NCBI GenBank assembly: GCA_030765055.1 | Contig: CM060958.1 | Span: forward strand, 106,771,590 to 106,835,589 | Reading direction: 5' to 3' | DNA length: 64,000 nucleotides | DNA from: Mantis religiosa | Lineage: Eukaryota > Arthropoda > Insecta > Mantodea > Mantidae | Shown: positions 1-10,350 of the stretch, in pieces | Layout: every line of letters starts with the position of its first letter | Numbering within the stretch: position 1 is the stretch's first letter | Made by a program: the position numbers and the translations under genes | The notes under the pieces: model-generated | What the model was told of the DNA's origin: nothing | What the model saw: only the letters and a program-made list of their open reading frames with translations | Databases searched by the model: none

Positions 1-136
1 TTTGATTTTGAAATATTTGTATAAGTCCAAGGAAGGTTTATAGGGTGAGACTAAATACTGGAAGTGATAATGGGCCGGTTTATTATTGAGCAGGGAAAGA
101 GCAAAGTCAGTGTAAAACCAGAGCAAAACTAATGCA

Positions 137-215
137 AAGCCAAAGCGAAGCCAAAGCGAAGCCAAAGCGAAGCCAAAGCGAAGCCAAAGCGAAGCCAGAG
201 CAAAGCCAAAGCAAA
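137..215. repeat. 11-bp minisatellite
   Basis: About seven head-to-tail copies of the 11-bp unit AGCCAAAGCGA, the outer ones degenerate (CAAAGCCAAAGC variants). It lies just inside the presumed LINE 3' UTR. No function is evident. Confidence 0.8.
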
Positions 216-312
216 GTTAAAGATAAGGTAAAGTCAAAGGAAGGACAATAAAGTGAAATACAGTTTTTGAAAGGGCGTTGATGAGCATGGAGTTGAGTGC
301 CCTTAAATACAA

Positions 313-320
313 ATCATCAA

Positions 321-358
<38 letters not shown>
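313..358. repeat. (ATC)n microsatellite
   Basis: About 14 ATC units with one interruption. It follows the LINE 3' hairpin, so it is probably the expanded tail of that element. Confidence 0.85.
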
Positions 359-360
<2 letters not shown>

Positions 361-362
361 CT

Positions 363-930
363 AGAAGCAGACATATTCCTCTCCCCTCTCCACTCAGACA
401 TTCCAACTTTTCCTACAACTGGCCCACACCGCGTGAACTGTTAGCCTAAAGTGGAGAATGTATGCAATTTACACACTTTTGCTGATAAATTAAAACCTCA
501 CAAGAATTTCCTATTTTTCACCACTAAATACCAATATACGTAAAATACTATTGCTAATCTTATTAAAATATACTTACAATTGTATTTAAAAGTGTCACAT
601 AATACACAAAAATAAAATTTTCTTACGACGCTACAGAGACTTCTTGTAACAAAATCCGTCCGTGCTTCCTACTATCGAGGAGTCCCGATTGCTTTTGGAA
701 ACCTACGAAGCATGGTATTTAAGGTTACGATACGTCAATACAGAATTGAATGACCTCGAGGAATTGGTTTGTTCGAATCTAAGCAGCTGTCAAATTATCC
801 GCAATACCACGGATGTTCACGAATGAATTTTGAAAATGTATCCAGAGCAGATAAAATATTGTTAGACATGACTTTCTTTTTCTTCTGAAATACTTGGGGA
901 AGCGGTGCATCCAACTGCTTGCTTGCACTC
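363..930 (+). repeat. Dispersed non-coding repeat, copy 1 (with 44735-45255)
   Basis: About 550 bp align in the same orientation with 44735-45255. Shared landmarks are GCAGACATATTCCT near the start, TGTATGCAATTTACACAC, the AATATACTTACA block, and TCTAAGCAGCTGTCAAAT near the end. No open frame is shared and no terminal inverted repeat was seen. It may be an unclassified retroposon or an old segmental copy. Confidence 0.7.
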
Positions 931-1579
931 TGTCTTTAGTATGAAGTACCCTGAGTTTGGACGTTTCCCGCTTCGCCTTTAGACCAGACTGTCCCGCTAT
1001 ACAGCTAAAGCAGTGAAGTTGCCTACATACGAAGCGTTAGGCTGAATGAATGAATCTAGGTGAAGTGTTCTCATAATTCCTTTCCAAGATTCTTCAGAAA
1101 CATTTCTCCATGTTCACCAATAAAATAATGTATTTATAAATATTTTTCATTAATTTGGAATAACATTTCTTTAACTTTCGTGAGTTAAATTCTTCGTTAG
1201 CTTTTAGTGTTTTCGTTAACACTAAAGGATTGTTGCTTGGTTGCCACCTGGAAAAGATTCGTCTTTGTTTCTTTAAGTGGCTGTTATGAGCGTTTCACTT
1301 AAACCTCTTACGGTGGTAAATATAGATTCAATGAATTGTTGCAAGGAAACGCTTATAGCGTTAATTGAATTTATCCCAATTATTCCACTTTTTCGGCTTC
1401 CTGCCTGATACCCTAGGAATGCAAGAAAATGTGATTTAATAAACATTTCAAAGCCTGACTTTCTCTTCAGAGGTTTTATCCAGCCAATTACTTTTCGTCA
1501 CTATGGAAGAAAAGAACCTTCTAGCTTTTGAAATTGGATTATGTTTCGCAGACTAGCTAAACATTTATATTTCATTACA
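931..1579. other. Unannotated AT-rich spacer
   Basis: No ORF, repeat match or RNA gene was recognised here. Confidence 0.5.
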
Positions 1580-1895
1580 CGAGGGCTGATCAACAAAGAC
1601 TGAGACTGACTTTTTTCAACAGATGTTTATTACTTCAATTCAATGTTTACATGATAGTTTTCAAAGTAGCTCCTTACTACTTCAGTTAACTTTTATAGCG
1701 TCTCTGCCAGTCCTTGAACACGTGCTGCAGACCTTTCTTTGTCAGGTCCTTGAGAATCGCCTCACTTTTCTTGAGCACTGCTTCAGAGTTCTCAAATCGA
1801 ATACCCCTAAGCTTTTATTATCACGGGTGATGAGTCATGGCTGCATCATTATGATCCTGAAGGAAAACAAGCCAGCACAGTGTGGAAATCGCCAG
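1580..1895 (-). mobile_element. Fold-back mariner remnant, copy 1
   Basis: The left part (1580-1800) is a mariner 3' end read on the minus strand: terminal GAGGGCTGATCAAC, then codons matching the transposase C-terminus. At 1801 the orientation flips. 1825-1895 encodes the TGDESWLHHYDPEG-type block on the plus strand (GGTGATGAGTCATGGCTG, first catalytic Asp region). The same flip, at the same base, occurs in the element at 15039-15916. The piece ends abruptly near 1895 at unrelated DNA and is non-functional. Confidence 0.75.
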
Positions 1896-1989
1896 TGTGA
1901 GAGTACGGGAGCGGCTGTGGAACTGCTAGAGTCCGGCAACTGGATTTTCAGCGAAGTTCACCATCATCTTTTTCTCCAGTACTCCCTCT

Positions 1990-2870
1990 CAGTGACACCA
2001 AGTCGTTACAAAAGGAACTATATACCAAATTTTACCATGAGACAAATTTTGGAGAAGCATTACGAACATGGAATAGATCTTCATATACTGTTCATGGACT
2101 TTCAACAGACATTCGATAGTGTCAATAGGAGGAAATTGTATGAAGCTATGAAGGTAATGGGCATACCAAATAAATTAGTCCGATTAATACGAATGGCTAT
2201 GAATAATACAAAAGCTAGAGTAAAAATCGATAACAAATTAAGTGATAGCTTCCAGTTCCAAAAGGGGGTAAAGCAAGGAGATGGATTATCCATTAGATTA
2301 TTAATATTGGCTCTGCATCATTCAATAGCAGAGATAGATCAGAGAGGCACTATATTTAACAAGATGAGTCAGATATGTACGTATGCAGATGATATCACTA
2401 TTGTAGCCAGATCCAAAAATAAATAATAGAAGTGTATGAGAAAAAACAGGAAAATACCGAGAGAATAGGATTGAGAGTTAATGTGCAGAAAACAAAATAC
2501 ATGATGTTATCAGGAGGGAATTGGTGATCAAATATTCCAAGGAACAGATAAGTGTTGCTACCTAGAGAATATAGTAGATAATGAAGCCAAAATGAGCACT
2601 ACGATAAAACACCGCATACAAAAGGGAATAAAGCACACTTTGCAAATTTAAAATTGTAACAAAATTAAAGACTAACTAGGAAAGATAAAATCTTGATATA
2701 TAAAACACTAATAAGACCAGTAGTTAAATATGGGGCAGAGACCTGGATACTGACAAGGTCTGACCAAGGGAAATTAAGAAAATTTGAACGTAAGATAATC
2801 AGGATAATATATGGCTCTGTAGTAGAACAAGGTGTGTGAAGGATACGCTATAATGAGGAAATTAACCAAC
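1990..2870 (+). pseudogene. Non-LTR retrotransposon reverse transcriptase, 5' part (interrupted)
   Basis: The open frame ending at 2426 carries LINE reverse-transcriptase blocks: FMDFQQTFDSVNRRKL (palm motif A), KGVKQGDGLS (motif B) and YADDITIVA (the catalytic YADD of motif C). The first three residues of the usual 'DFxxAFD' motif are present with A changed to T. From 2427 on, frameshifts and stops break the thumb region, though VKYGAETWILTRS-type codons are still readable near 2725-2765. The coding sequence stops at about 2870, where a second LINE has inserted, and resumes at 5001. It was a 5'-truncated copy before the insertion. The clade was not resolved. Confidence 0.8.
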
Positions 2871-2875
2871 TTATA

Positions 2876-4999
2876 CCCCCAGGTGGCCTACTGCGGTAGG
2901 TACGGGAATTGGCGATCCCGGGGTCCCGAGCCGAACTGACACCCTCGATGTGGGTTCCTCTTAGTGGTGAGGGGTCAGACAAAACACCCACCCACGTGCA
3001 GGCCGTGCGTGGAGACCCGTGTCTGTGGAATAGTTTCTCCTGGTGGTTGAGGGATGCGCATCTGAGCTCCTTCCAGTCTTCTTCTTAATTCGGGGAGGGT
3101 GCGCATTTCCAATACACTACTTTGGTTTCTGCTTCGCCTAGACGGGAGGTTAGGGACTAACGCTTCCCTAATCAATCGGCCAGGACTAGGTACTGTACCG
3201 AACTCCAGGGTGAGCGGGACGGCGAACCCGCTATATCCTGTTTATAGCCCTATCATCCCAGTGGGATGACCCCTTGTTGGGCTCCGTGGTGGGTAGGGAG
3301 CACTGGGGGATGAAATTTATTCCATTTATTATGGTAAAACAAAATGTTAATAAAATTATTAGCAAAAGTGTAAAGGAAATGGCCGCGTGTTGTGGTCCTC
3401 CCTATTTAGTTATTTATAGAACTGAGGAAGGTCGGAATATTAGTACTGTAAACCCGTTCGTTATTCAGAAGGGTTTAGATAGTATTGCTGGTTCTGTGAA
3501 GTCATGTACTCGATCTCGCAATGGCACGCTCCTGGTTGAAACAGTTTCTCCGACACAGGCTGCTAAAATCTTGAAAGCCAATATGCTTGCGAGCTATCCG
3601 GTGCGCGTTGAATTGCATAGGACTCTGAACTCCTCGCGTGGTGTTGTAAACACCAGTGCATGTATGTGTGTATGGTATGTCCAATGAGGAGATCAGGAAA
3701 ACTTGGCGGAACAAAGCGTGACTAATGTATATCGAGTTTACCGCAAAGAACGAGGTGAACTAGTGCCCACTCGTACCCTGTTTCTTCCATTTGATCGGGT
3801 AGAACTCCCGCAAAGGATTAAGGCAGGGTATGAAGCTACTGAAGAGAGGCAGTATATACCCAGTCCATTGAGGTGTTATAAATGCCAGCGCTTTGGCCAC
3901 ACGAGTGATTCCTATATTGGAGTTGCTATTTGCGTTGACTGCGGGGAAGTCAAACATGTTAATGTTTGTACTTCACCTGCAAGATGTGTTAACTGCAGCG
4001 GTAATGATTCATCAAACTCCAGAGAATGCCCGCGTTTTATGGAGAAAAAGGCGATCCAAGAGATCCGGGTAAGAGAGAGAGTGTCCTACGTGGAAGCCCG
4101 GAAACTCTTGCGCATTCGTCAGCCTTCTGTCTCTAGGACCGGTACTTATAGTTCAGTTGCAGCTAAGCCGGTACCTAGACGTGAAATCGCAACACAAACC
4201 AGCGAAATAAACGGGGCAGTAATATCTGAAATATCGATTACACCAAGATCACAGCCAAAGCAACAAACATCCAGCACGAACAACAGTGAGCGCGCTGACC
4301 AAGTCCAGTCCTAAGAAGAACTATTCAGCCAAGTCACCGCCGAAAGCATCTGCTTCAGAAACTTGTGAACCGGTAATATATAATGTATCGCCAAGGAAAT
4401 TTAAGACCTCTTATGACAAAACTGACTTCCTCAAGAAAAATAGTAAGACCAGTGAAAGGAAAGCTAGCCAGCACAAAAGTCCGCGAACATCTTCAACATC
4501 TGAGCAGTCATCTGGAGAGGACATTGATCGGCGAATTCCATCTTCGCGGTCGCAGTTTCCGATCCTGTCGAGAGACTCGATTCGAAGTTACCAGTGTGGA
4601 AGCCGTCCTCCTCCATTAATGATGTGGAGCGGGTAGATCTTGTCCTCACTGCCCAAGCGACAGTGAGGAAAAGGCAGGAAAAACCTGCTGAAAGTGCTAG
4701 CTCACCCCCAAAGAAAAGGAACAAATTGGTTCGACCACCACTGGGCAGGTAGCTTTTGTTATGGCAAGTTGATATTGAATGTAGTAATGTTTATGCCTTT
4801 TGGTATTTTATTGGTAATTCTAGCCTTTTATTAGTATTTTTAAACATTTGGGCCTATTTATGTTATTGTCATTTTGTTTTGCTCTTTTTTTTTAAAAAAA
4901 AATTGAACAATTTATATATGGCTATTGCCATGAATTAGTTTGTTGTAAGGGCGCTGATGACCATGCGGTTGAGCGCCCTTATATACAAATCAATCAATC
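2876..4999 (+). mobile_element. Nested non-LTR element with ORF1 only (no ORF2)
   Basis: The insertion is flanked by a 12-bp duplication with one mismatch: AACCAACTTATA at 2864-2875 and AACGAACTTATA at 5000-5011. It opens with a GC-rich 5' leader (2876-3340), carries a Gag-like ORF1 (about 3331-4752, frameshifted), and goes straight into a short 3' UTR with the hairpin at 4949-4980 and an AATCAATCA tail. No reverse-transcriptase or endonuclease ORF lies between. The TSD shows that this short form itself was inserted by target-primed reverse transcription, so it must have used another element's enzyme. It sits inside the LINE of 1990-5290. Confidence 0.75.
3331..4752 (+). pseudogene. LINE ORF1, Gag-like with CCHC zinc knuckles (frameshifted)
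   Basis: Three frames in series read as one nucleic-acid-binding ORF1 protein. The first part (to 3687) has an RRM-like region ending in VRVELHRTLNSSRGVV. The second (3703-4314) contains CYKCQRFGH, CVDCGEVKH and CVNCSG, matching the cysteine spacing of consecutive CCHC knuckles in I/Jockey-type ORF1 proteins. One knuckle is imperfect. The third (4286-4752) is a Ser/Lys-rich C-terminal tail that reaches a stop near 4752. At least two frameshifts (near 3690 and 4300) disable it. ORF1 proteins coat element RNA and help integration. This one is the only coding part of its element. Confidence 0.75.
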
Positions 5000-5000
5000 A

Positions 5001-5290
5001 ACGAACTTATAAAAAGAGAAGATATAATACGCTTTATTAAAGCACTAAGGCTACAATGGATGGGATATCTGGAATGAATGGAGACGAATACAATACCTTT
5101 AAGAGTGCTTAAAGCAAGACTATACTCGACAAAGAAGAAAGGAAGACCTAGGATGAGATGGATTGATGGAGTGATTGACGATTTGAACACTATGAAAGTG
5201 AAAGAACGGAGAGAAATAATTAAGGATAGGAAAGCATAGAGGCTGATTGTAAAGGAGCCCAAGGCCCACATAGGGCTGTAGTGCCGGATA
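5001..5290 (+). pseudogene. Non-LTR reverse transcriptase, 3' part (continuation of 1990-2870)
   Basis: After the nested insertion, codons continue the same LINE. IIRFIKALRLQWMGYLE-type sequence (5025-5070) and KKGRPRMRWIDGV (5138-5175) are typical of the region downstream of the LINE thumb. A stop near 5238 and the phrase around KEPKAHIGL mark the end of the ORF. Codons are lost to small indels. With 1990-2870 this gives a LINE fragment of about 1.15 kb. Confidence 0.75.
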
Positions 5291-5319
5291 GTAAGTAAGA
5301 TCCTGGTCAAAAAGGGGCT

Positions 5320-5556
5320 AGTCAAATGGAACATGCGCCGTAATCGCTAGGTCTCAAACCTCCAGATTTCTTCCTACTTCCTCGACTCAAAAGCGCTTTG
5401 AAACGACGAGATTTGACGACATTCTTGACATCTAACGCAAGGTGGCGAGGCTCTTGAACACCATCCCAAAGGAAGCCTTCTTGCAATGTCACCAGGATAT
5501 ATATCGCAGGTCTCGATGGTGCATAACAATGTAAGGAGACTACTTTAAAGAACACT
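5320..5556 (+). pseudogene. Tc1/mariner transposase C-terminal fragment
   Basis: Plus-strand codons near 5360-5400 read PDFFLLPRLKSALK, the block around the third catalytic Asp of mariner-type transposases. The end near 5540 reads GDYFKEH, the usual C-terminus. The intervening frame is broken. No TIR is visible, so this is an isolated relic. The opposite-strand ORF here is a shadow. Confidence 0.65.
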
Positions 5557-5964
5557 GCAGTTCCTATGTAAATGTTACAGCACTATTCACCGAACTTTAT
5601 TGTCAGAGGTTGTAGTTAAACTGTATTTCATATTTCTTGTGGATATAACAAGAATACAGTACACTAGAGCAACAACCAATGACACAAATAAGTTTTATCC
5701 AACACTTGTAAAGTTGCACTTTAATAATAGAAATTAACCAACTAAAGCAACATTTTAATAAGATGCGTAAAATTTTACTTCAACATCTGTATGAATAAAA
5801 TACAATCCCTAGATTTCGTATGTAGATTTAGATTTGCTTGGTAACATCTGATAAAACACGCTTGGCTTCCTCCAAAACTTTATCTGGTATAGACAAACAG
5901 CTTTCAATAGTTATACTTATTAAAAATTATTTGTCTTAAAATAAGGAAGCTTTCCTAGCAACGA
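5557..5964. other. Unannotated AT-rich spacer
   Basis: No coding, repeat or RNA signal was recognised. Confidence 0.5.
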
Positions 5965-6406
5965 ATATATTCAAGATATTCTCGGGAAACAAGCGAGCTG
6001 AAAAGACGATTAGAAATGGACGTTTCGGGAGGTACATATTTCCCATCATCAGGATATTTATAAGAAATGTTATAAACACTAAATAGTTATAAAACAAAAC
6101 ATCAACAAAGACAAAACACTATCAATACTCGCAATACTGGACAAAGGACTGTTTCAGTAAATTAAATGCCAGGTCGGGAGATGGCGTGAATTTAGAAAAA
6201 ATAATTAGGTCAGAAAAACGTAAATATTTAATTTAATGATCAAGCTGTATAGATCTGTGCTTCTTAAGCCAACGGGTTTCCACTTTAAGGCCGGTTTCCA
6301 AGAGGAGCTGAACTGAAATCCAGCATCACGATTAAGCATGCTTCTCTCGGAGGAAATGGCCAAAGCCTCCTTAACTCTCCGCTCCCAGTAACTGTTGTTA
6401 ACTGTA
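5965..6406 (-). mobile_element. Penelope-like element 3' fragment (family B)
   Basis: The minus strand encodes NSYWERRVKEALAISSE and NRDAGFQFSSSWKPALK, the C-terminal end of a PLE GIY-YIG endonuclease; the same peptide recurs at 9502-9765 and 9835-10050. Downstream on the minus strand comes about 200 bp of non-coding DNA, then a hammerhead-like core at 6021-6052 and the terminal segment that also bounds the mini-element at 43763-43970. The 5' part is missing. Confidence 0.75.
6021..6052 (-). ncRNA. Hammerhead-ribozyme-like motif in PLE terminus
   Basis: On the minus strand the order is CTGATGA, T, a stem II hairpin opening GGGA and closing TCCC, then GAAACGTC. This matches the hammerhead core (CUGAUGA box, stem II, GAAA box, short stem III ACGU, H17). 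PLEs are known to carry hammerhead motifs in their terminal repeats. The loop is diverged from the 9.3-kb copy, so activity is uncertain. Confidence 0.6.
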
Positions 6407-6663
6407 GCATAGGTTGGCGGCATAGGTACAACAGATCAAGTTCCGTGACAAATCCCCTCCGTAGTACAGTCCAGTCCAGTACAGGCTATATACAGAAAAT
6501 TCAAGATACATAATAATGTTGTTCAAATGCAACAAGTGTATTTCAAACAGGCATTTTCAAGAAAATTAACAACCAATGAAAAATTTTCCCTTTGAAGATT
6601 AATTAGGAATGATAGAGACCCTATTGAAAATCGTTGTATTCTTCAAAGAAATGAATTTACACA

Positions 6664-7936
6664 CGAGGGGGTGTCATAAAGTTTTAATTATCACTCTTTC
6701 AAAAATGTGATAGAGAGTTTGTGTTGATATGTGCTTATTAGTTCTCCTCTACTTAGTTATCAACCAGATCTACACATTTTTTCCAGCGTTTCTTGACCTT
6801 CCGAATACCTTGATTGTAGATGTCGGCAGAATTCGCTTTAAACTACTCTTCCACTTCATTAATGACGTCATTTGTGTTGCCAATCGGTGACCACGCAACA
6901 GATTCTTCATTTTCGGGAACAAGAAAAAGTCACTTGGTGCGAGATCGGGCGAATAAGGTGGATGCTGTAAGGTCTCAAAGCAACATTCCCTTGTTTTGTC
7001 AACTGCAACTTGAGATGAATGAGCTGGTGTATTGTCAGCCAGAAGACGAACAACTTTGGAGAGCATACCGCGTCGTTTCTTAATCAGAGCTGCTCGTAAC
7101 TTGTCCAGAAGATTGCAGTAGTATCTGCCAGTGATGGTTTGACCCTTGGCAAGATAATCTGTAAGGACAGTCCCAGAAAGCTGAAAGCATGATCTTCCCA
7201 GCTGACCTTTGCACCTTTGCCTTTTTGGGACGAGTGAATCGGCATGTTGCCATTCCATGCTCATGGGTTTTGCCTCTGGATCATTCTGATACATCCAGGA
7301 TTCATCCATGGTTACCAGACGATCAGAAAACTCATCTTCACCTATTCCAACATCATCAACTTGTGTCTTGAAGGGTCACACCGTGTTTGCTGTTGGAAAG
7401 AGGTTAGCAAACGTGGAACCCACCGTGCAGACACCTTAGACATGTGCAGTTCGTCATGACTGATTTTCCGCACACTACTATAACTAAGATGTGTCTCATT
7501 CATGATCATTTGGTTGGTTGCTCGTCTATCTTCCAGTATTAAACACTCCACTTTCTTCACTGTGACAGTATCGTCTGCCATTGACGGTCTACCAGCTCTT
7601 GGCTCATCTGTCAAGGACATGTGACCACTTTGAAATTTGCTTTTCCATCTCACAATAGTGTCATACGATGGGCAATCATTTCCATAAACAGTCGTCATCT
7701 CATCATGGACTTCTCGTTTAGTTTTGCCCTTCAAATGCAGGAACGTTATCACACTACTAGCCTCAATTTTCTCCATCTTACACCTGTCACTTCTGGCACT
7801 CGCTGTAAAAAAAAGGACTCAAATCACTGAAACTACCAACATTATGTTCCGAGGGATCAATGATGACACTGAAACATTTTCATCACTCTAGCATAAAAAC
7901 TACCGGGTGATAATTAAAACTTTATGACACGCCTCG
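6664..7936 (-). mobile_element. Near-complete mariner element (family 2)
   Basis: The termini are inverted repeats of about 30 bp: CGAGGGGGTGTCATAAAG at 6664 and its complement ending CTTTATGACACGCCTCG at 7936. TA follows the right end (7937-7938). The left flank is CA, probably a mutated TA. The length of about 1.27 kb is normal for mariner. The transposase lies on the minus strand and is broken by a frameshift. Confidence 0.85.
6770..7776 (-). pseudogene. Mariner transposase, frameshifted
   Basis: The N-terminal half (7776-7342, 144 codons) has the HTH region ending in SLTDEPRAGRPS and the linker VSARWVPRLL. A frameshift follows, then 7309-6770 has MDESWMY (normally GDESW, first catalytic Asp), ADNTPAHSS (second Asp, with the usual preceding His lost) and HPPYSPDLAPSDFFLFP (third Asp, D34D type). 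Start ATG at 7776 fits the usual MEKIE-type start and gives near-normal length. A functional product is not expected. Confidence 0.85.
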
Positions 7937-7943
7937 TACGAAG

Positions 7944-8043
7944 ACGTTTTTTTAATTTACGTCCTCCAACGTTAAGTCATATCTGGTGATGAATGAATAT
8001 GGGTGAAATAGTGCTCAAATGAGCCCCGGGTCCATAGAGCTTA
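7944..8043 (-). repeat. Partial SINE tail (same family as 45270-45505)
   Basis: About 100 bp match 45262-45355, with the shared phrases TTTAATTTACGT and GCTCAAATGAG. The tRNA-like head is absent here. Confidence 0.6.
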
Positions 8044-8738
8044 GAGGCGGGATTTTCGGTTTTGAATTATATTTTCACAAACGCATATAGAGATACATAT
8101 TCACAAAATGTGTTTTTGGATTCAAAGATTCTCAAAATGTCTTTTCTTTGAAAAATGGGCTTGAAAATGTTCGAATAACGCAATGCCTTTTTAGCTTTCT
8201 ATAGATAAATAATAGAGACAGAAAATCCATGAACCATAGAATATTTGTATGCATTATGCATTTTTAAGGTATAATGGGTAAAGAGACATTACCGCAGAAT
8301 TCACCCGGTTCTGTGTTGTACCTAACGCAATATGAGAGGTTACACAAAATGATACTGCGTGAAAAAAAAGAGGTAGACTAATACATAAATACTACATTCA
8401 TTTAGAAAGAGAGATGTTGTGTGCCTAAGGGAATATAAGTTCATGCTGGGCTGGTTGAAGATGTCCCTTGCATCATTAGGCAGAACAAAAGCACGGAAAT
8501 CTCATGAAATATTCCACAGACAGTCTTACAATCTTAGAACCGGCTGTTTTCTCTTCAATTCACTTCTTGGGCACAAATTGGGTATTTTCTCTTTTTGGTT
8601 TTACACACTGTAAGCAAAACATCATCTCAAAGTCTCTCCTAGAGGAGTACGAATATGGATTTTTGAACAGGACCAAAGCTGTCACCTCTATGAAATCTTC
8701 TACTCTTGTTTAATGGCCTAAAGTTGAGGAATAGATAC
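8044..8738. other. Unannotated AT-rich spacer
   Basis: Only short open frames without recognisable similarity were seen. No repeat or RNA gene was recognised. Confidence 0.5.
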
Positions 8739-9156
8739 TTAAGGGGACATTCTGATACCAAAATGACCAAAAACGCAATTTTTTTTCAGAAAACTCTTTT
8801 TTGCAGAAATGTTGTCTTCAATATGTCTAGAATATGGCCATTAAATATTGTGTGTCAGATCCACCTGGAAGTTGCTGTATTTCAAATTTATTTAGACTCC
8901 TGCAGTGAAAAGTGGGTGTGGCAGATATGTCAGATTTCAGTAATAACAGCTAGAGTAAGTCTGTTTGTGGCTTTTAGAATTTAATGAGATATTTATTTTT
9001 TAAATATAAATGTTGGCTGCTCTTATCGCACAGGTGCTGCTATCTGTTGGCAGAAAATCAAAAATATAACAATTAAATTATATCGTTTATAAAGTAGCTA
9101 AGCATCCATGTGTGTAGTTCATTTGCTGTAATATTTGTGTCATTTTAGCAAATATA

Positions 9157-9267
9157 ATGGTAAAAGTGTGTAGTGGAAGGTTAATAACGAAAAACAAAGC
9201 TAATCATTTAGCTGAAACAAGATGGAAGCATTTCACAACAGATAAAGGCAAACAATCTTATGATAAT
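9157..9267 (+). pseudogene. Mutator-like ORF, N-terminal piece
   Basis: 37 codons from ATG 9157 (MVKVCSGRLITKNKANHLA...) run into the PLE insertion at 9268. The MVKV-plus-basic start resembles the N-terminus of Mutator-like ORFs in insects. The assignment rests mainly on position between the TIRs. Confidence 0.4.
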
Positions 9268-9298
9268 TCGCTCACTTTCTTCTCGGGCAGCCCGCCAA

Positions 9299-9331
9299 CG
9301 TTTCGGGAGTGTGCATCTCTCCCATCATCAG
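9299..9331 (-). ncRNA. Hammerhead-ribozyme-like motif (left PLE end)
   Basis: The minus strand reads CTGATGA, T, GGGAG...CTCCC (5-bp stem II), then GAAACGTT. Core boxes are intact, stem III is the self-complementary ACGU, and H17 is U. Stem I is weak (G-C, G-U). Confidence 0.65.
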
Positions 9332-10257
9332 GATATTTATAAAATGCTATAACTACAAATGAAATACTGAATAAAAACAACTATAAACAAAGACAAAACA
9401 CTATCAAAATTCGCATTACCGAACAAAAGACTGTTTTCAGTCAATTAAATGCCAGGTCAGGAGATGGCATGAGTATACAACATTGTTTCAAAGAAACGTA
9501 ACTACTTAACTTGATAATCAAGTTGTATTGATCTTTTCTTCTTAATCCGACGGATTTCCATTTTTAAGGCCGGTTTCCAAGAGGAGCTGAACTGAAATCC
9601 AGCATCACGATTAAGCGTGCTCCTTTCTGAGGAAATCCCCAAAGCCTCCTTAATTCTCCACTCCCAGTAACTGTTGCATTTTGCCAAGATGGTCGTCTGC
9701 CGAAAATTGGCTCTATGGTTGTTATCAAAACAATATTCTGCCAGCCCGCACTTCTCAGGTTGCATTAAAAGAATGCTCCGTTCATGTTCGATTATTCTAG
9801 TAGCGATGGTCCTTCCGGTTTGTCCTATATTTGAGAAGTTTGTACTCGCAGAACATTGTTTTTATAACGACCATAGAGCCAATTTTCTGGAGACGACCAT
9901 ATTGGCAAAATGCAACAGTTACTGGGAGCGGAGAATTAAGGAGGCTTTGGCGATTTTCTCTTAAAGGAGTACGATTAATCGTGATGCTGAATTTCAGTTC
10001 AGCTCCTTTAGGAAACCGGCCTTAAAATGGAAATCCAACGAATTAAGAAGCAAAGATCAATACAGCTTGTTAATCAAGTTAAGTAGTTAAGTTACTTTGA
10101 CACAATGCTCTATACTCACTCCATCTCTTGACCTGGCATTTAATTTACTGAAAACAGTCTTTTGTTCAGTAATGCGAATTTTGATAATGTTTTGTCTTTG
10201 TTTATAGTTGTGTTATATCCAGTATTTCATTTGTGGTTATAATATTTTATAAATATC

Positions 10258-10291
10258 CTGATGATGGGAGAGATGTACACTCCCGAAACAT
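10258..10291 (+). ncRNA. Hammerhead-ribozyme-like motif (right PLE end)
   Basis: CTGATGA (10258-10264), T, GGGAG...CTCCC, GAAA (10285-10288), then CATTGAT. Stem I can form GAU/AUC. Stem III has changed from ACGU to ACAU, which breaks the palindrome, so this copy is probably weaker. Confidence 0.65.
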
Positions 10292-10350
10292 TGATACCTA
10301 AATCATCCTTTCACCTGGCTGGCTGCCCGAGAAGAAAGTAAGCGTATTCG

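Larger units (their letters stand above)
1..358 (+). mobile_element. 3' end of a non-LTR retrotransposon (I/R1-like tail) with ATC tail
   Basis: Positions 270-312 hold a short hairpin-forming segment (GGGCGTT...AGTGCCC) followed by ATACAAATCA and an ATC-repeat tail (313-358). The same arrangement closes the LINE that ends at 4999 (hairpin at about 4949-4980, GGGCGCT...AGCGCCC, then ATACAAATCAATCA). The stem is kept between copies, partly through G-U pairs. LINE 3' UTRs commonly end in a hairpin plus a simple repeat used in target-primed reverse transcription. No coding sequence of this copy is in the window. The left edge is cut by the window and the exact family is inferred. Confidence 0.55.
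9268..10345. mobile_element. Inverted pair of Penelope-like 3' fragments (family B)
   Basis: The left half (about 9835 down to 9268) reads on the minus strand and the right half (about 9836 up to 10345) on the plus strand. Both encode the GIY-YIG endonuclease C-terminus. The minus copy starts at IGQTGRTIATRIIEHE (catalytic-domain motif) and continues to SSSWKPALK. Both outer ends carry a hammerhead-like core and the shared segment TTTCTTCTCGGGCAGCC or its complement. The truncated 5' ends face each other. Head-to-head partial copies are a recognised PLE insertion habit. The pair splits the Mutator-like ORF. Confidence 0.75.

Noticed and set aside
4943..4980. CTGATGA inside a hairpin, possible hammerhead
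   Set aside because: No GAAA box follows and the segment is better explained as the LINE 3' hairpin shared with 270-312.
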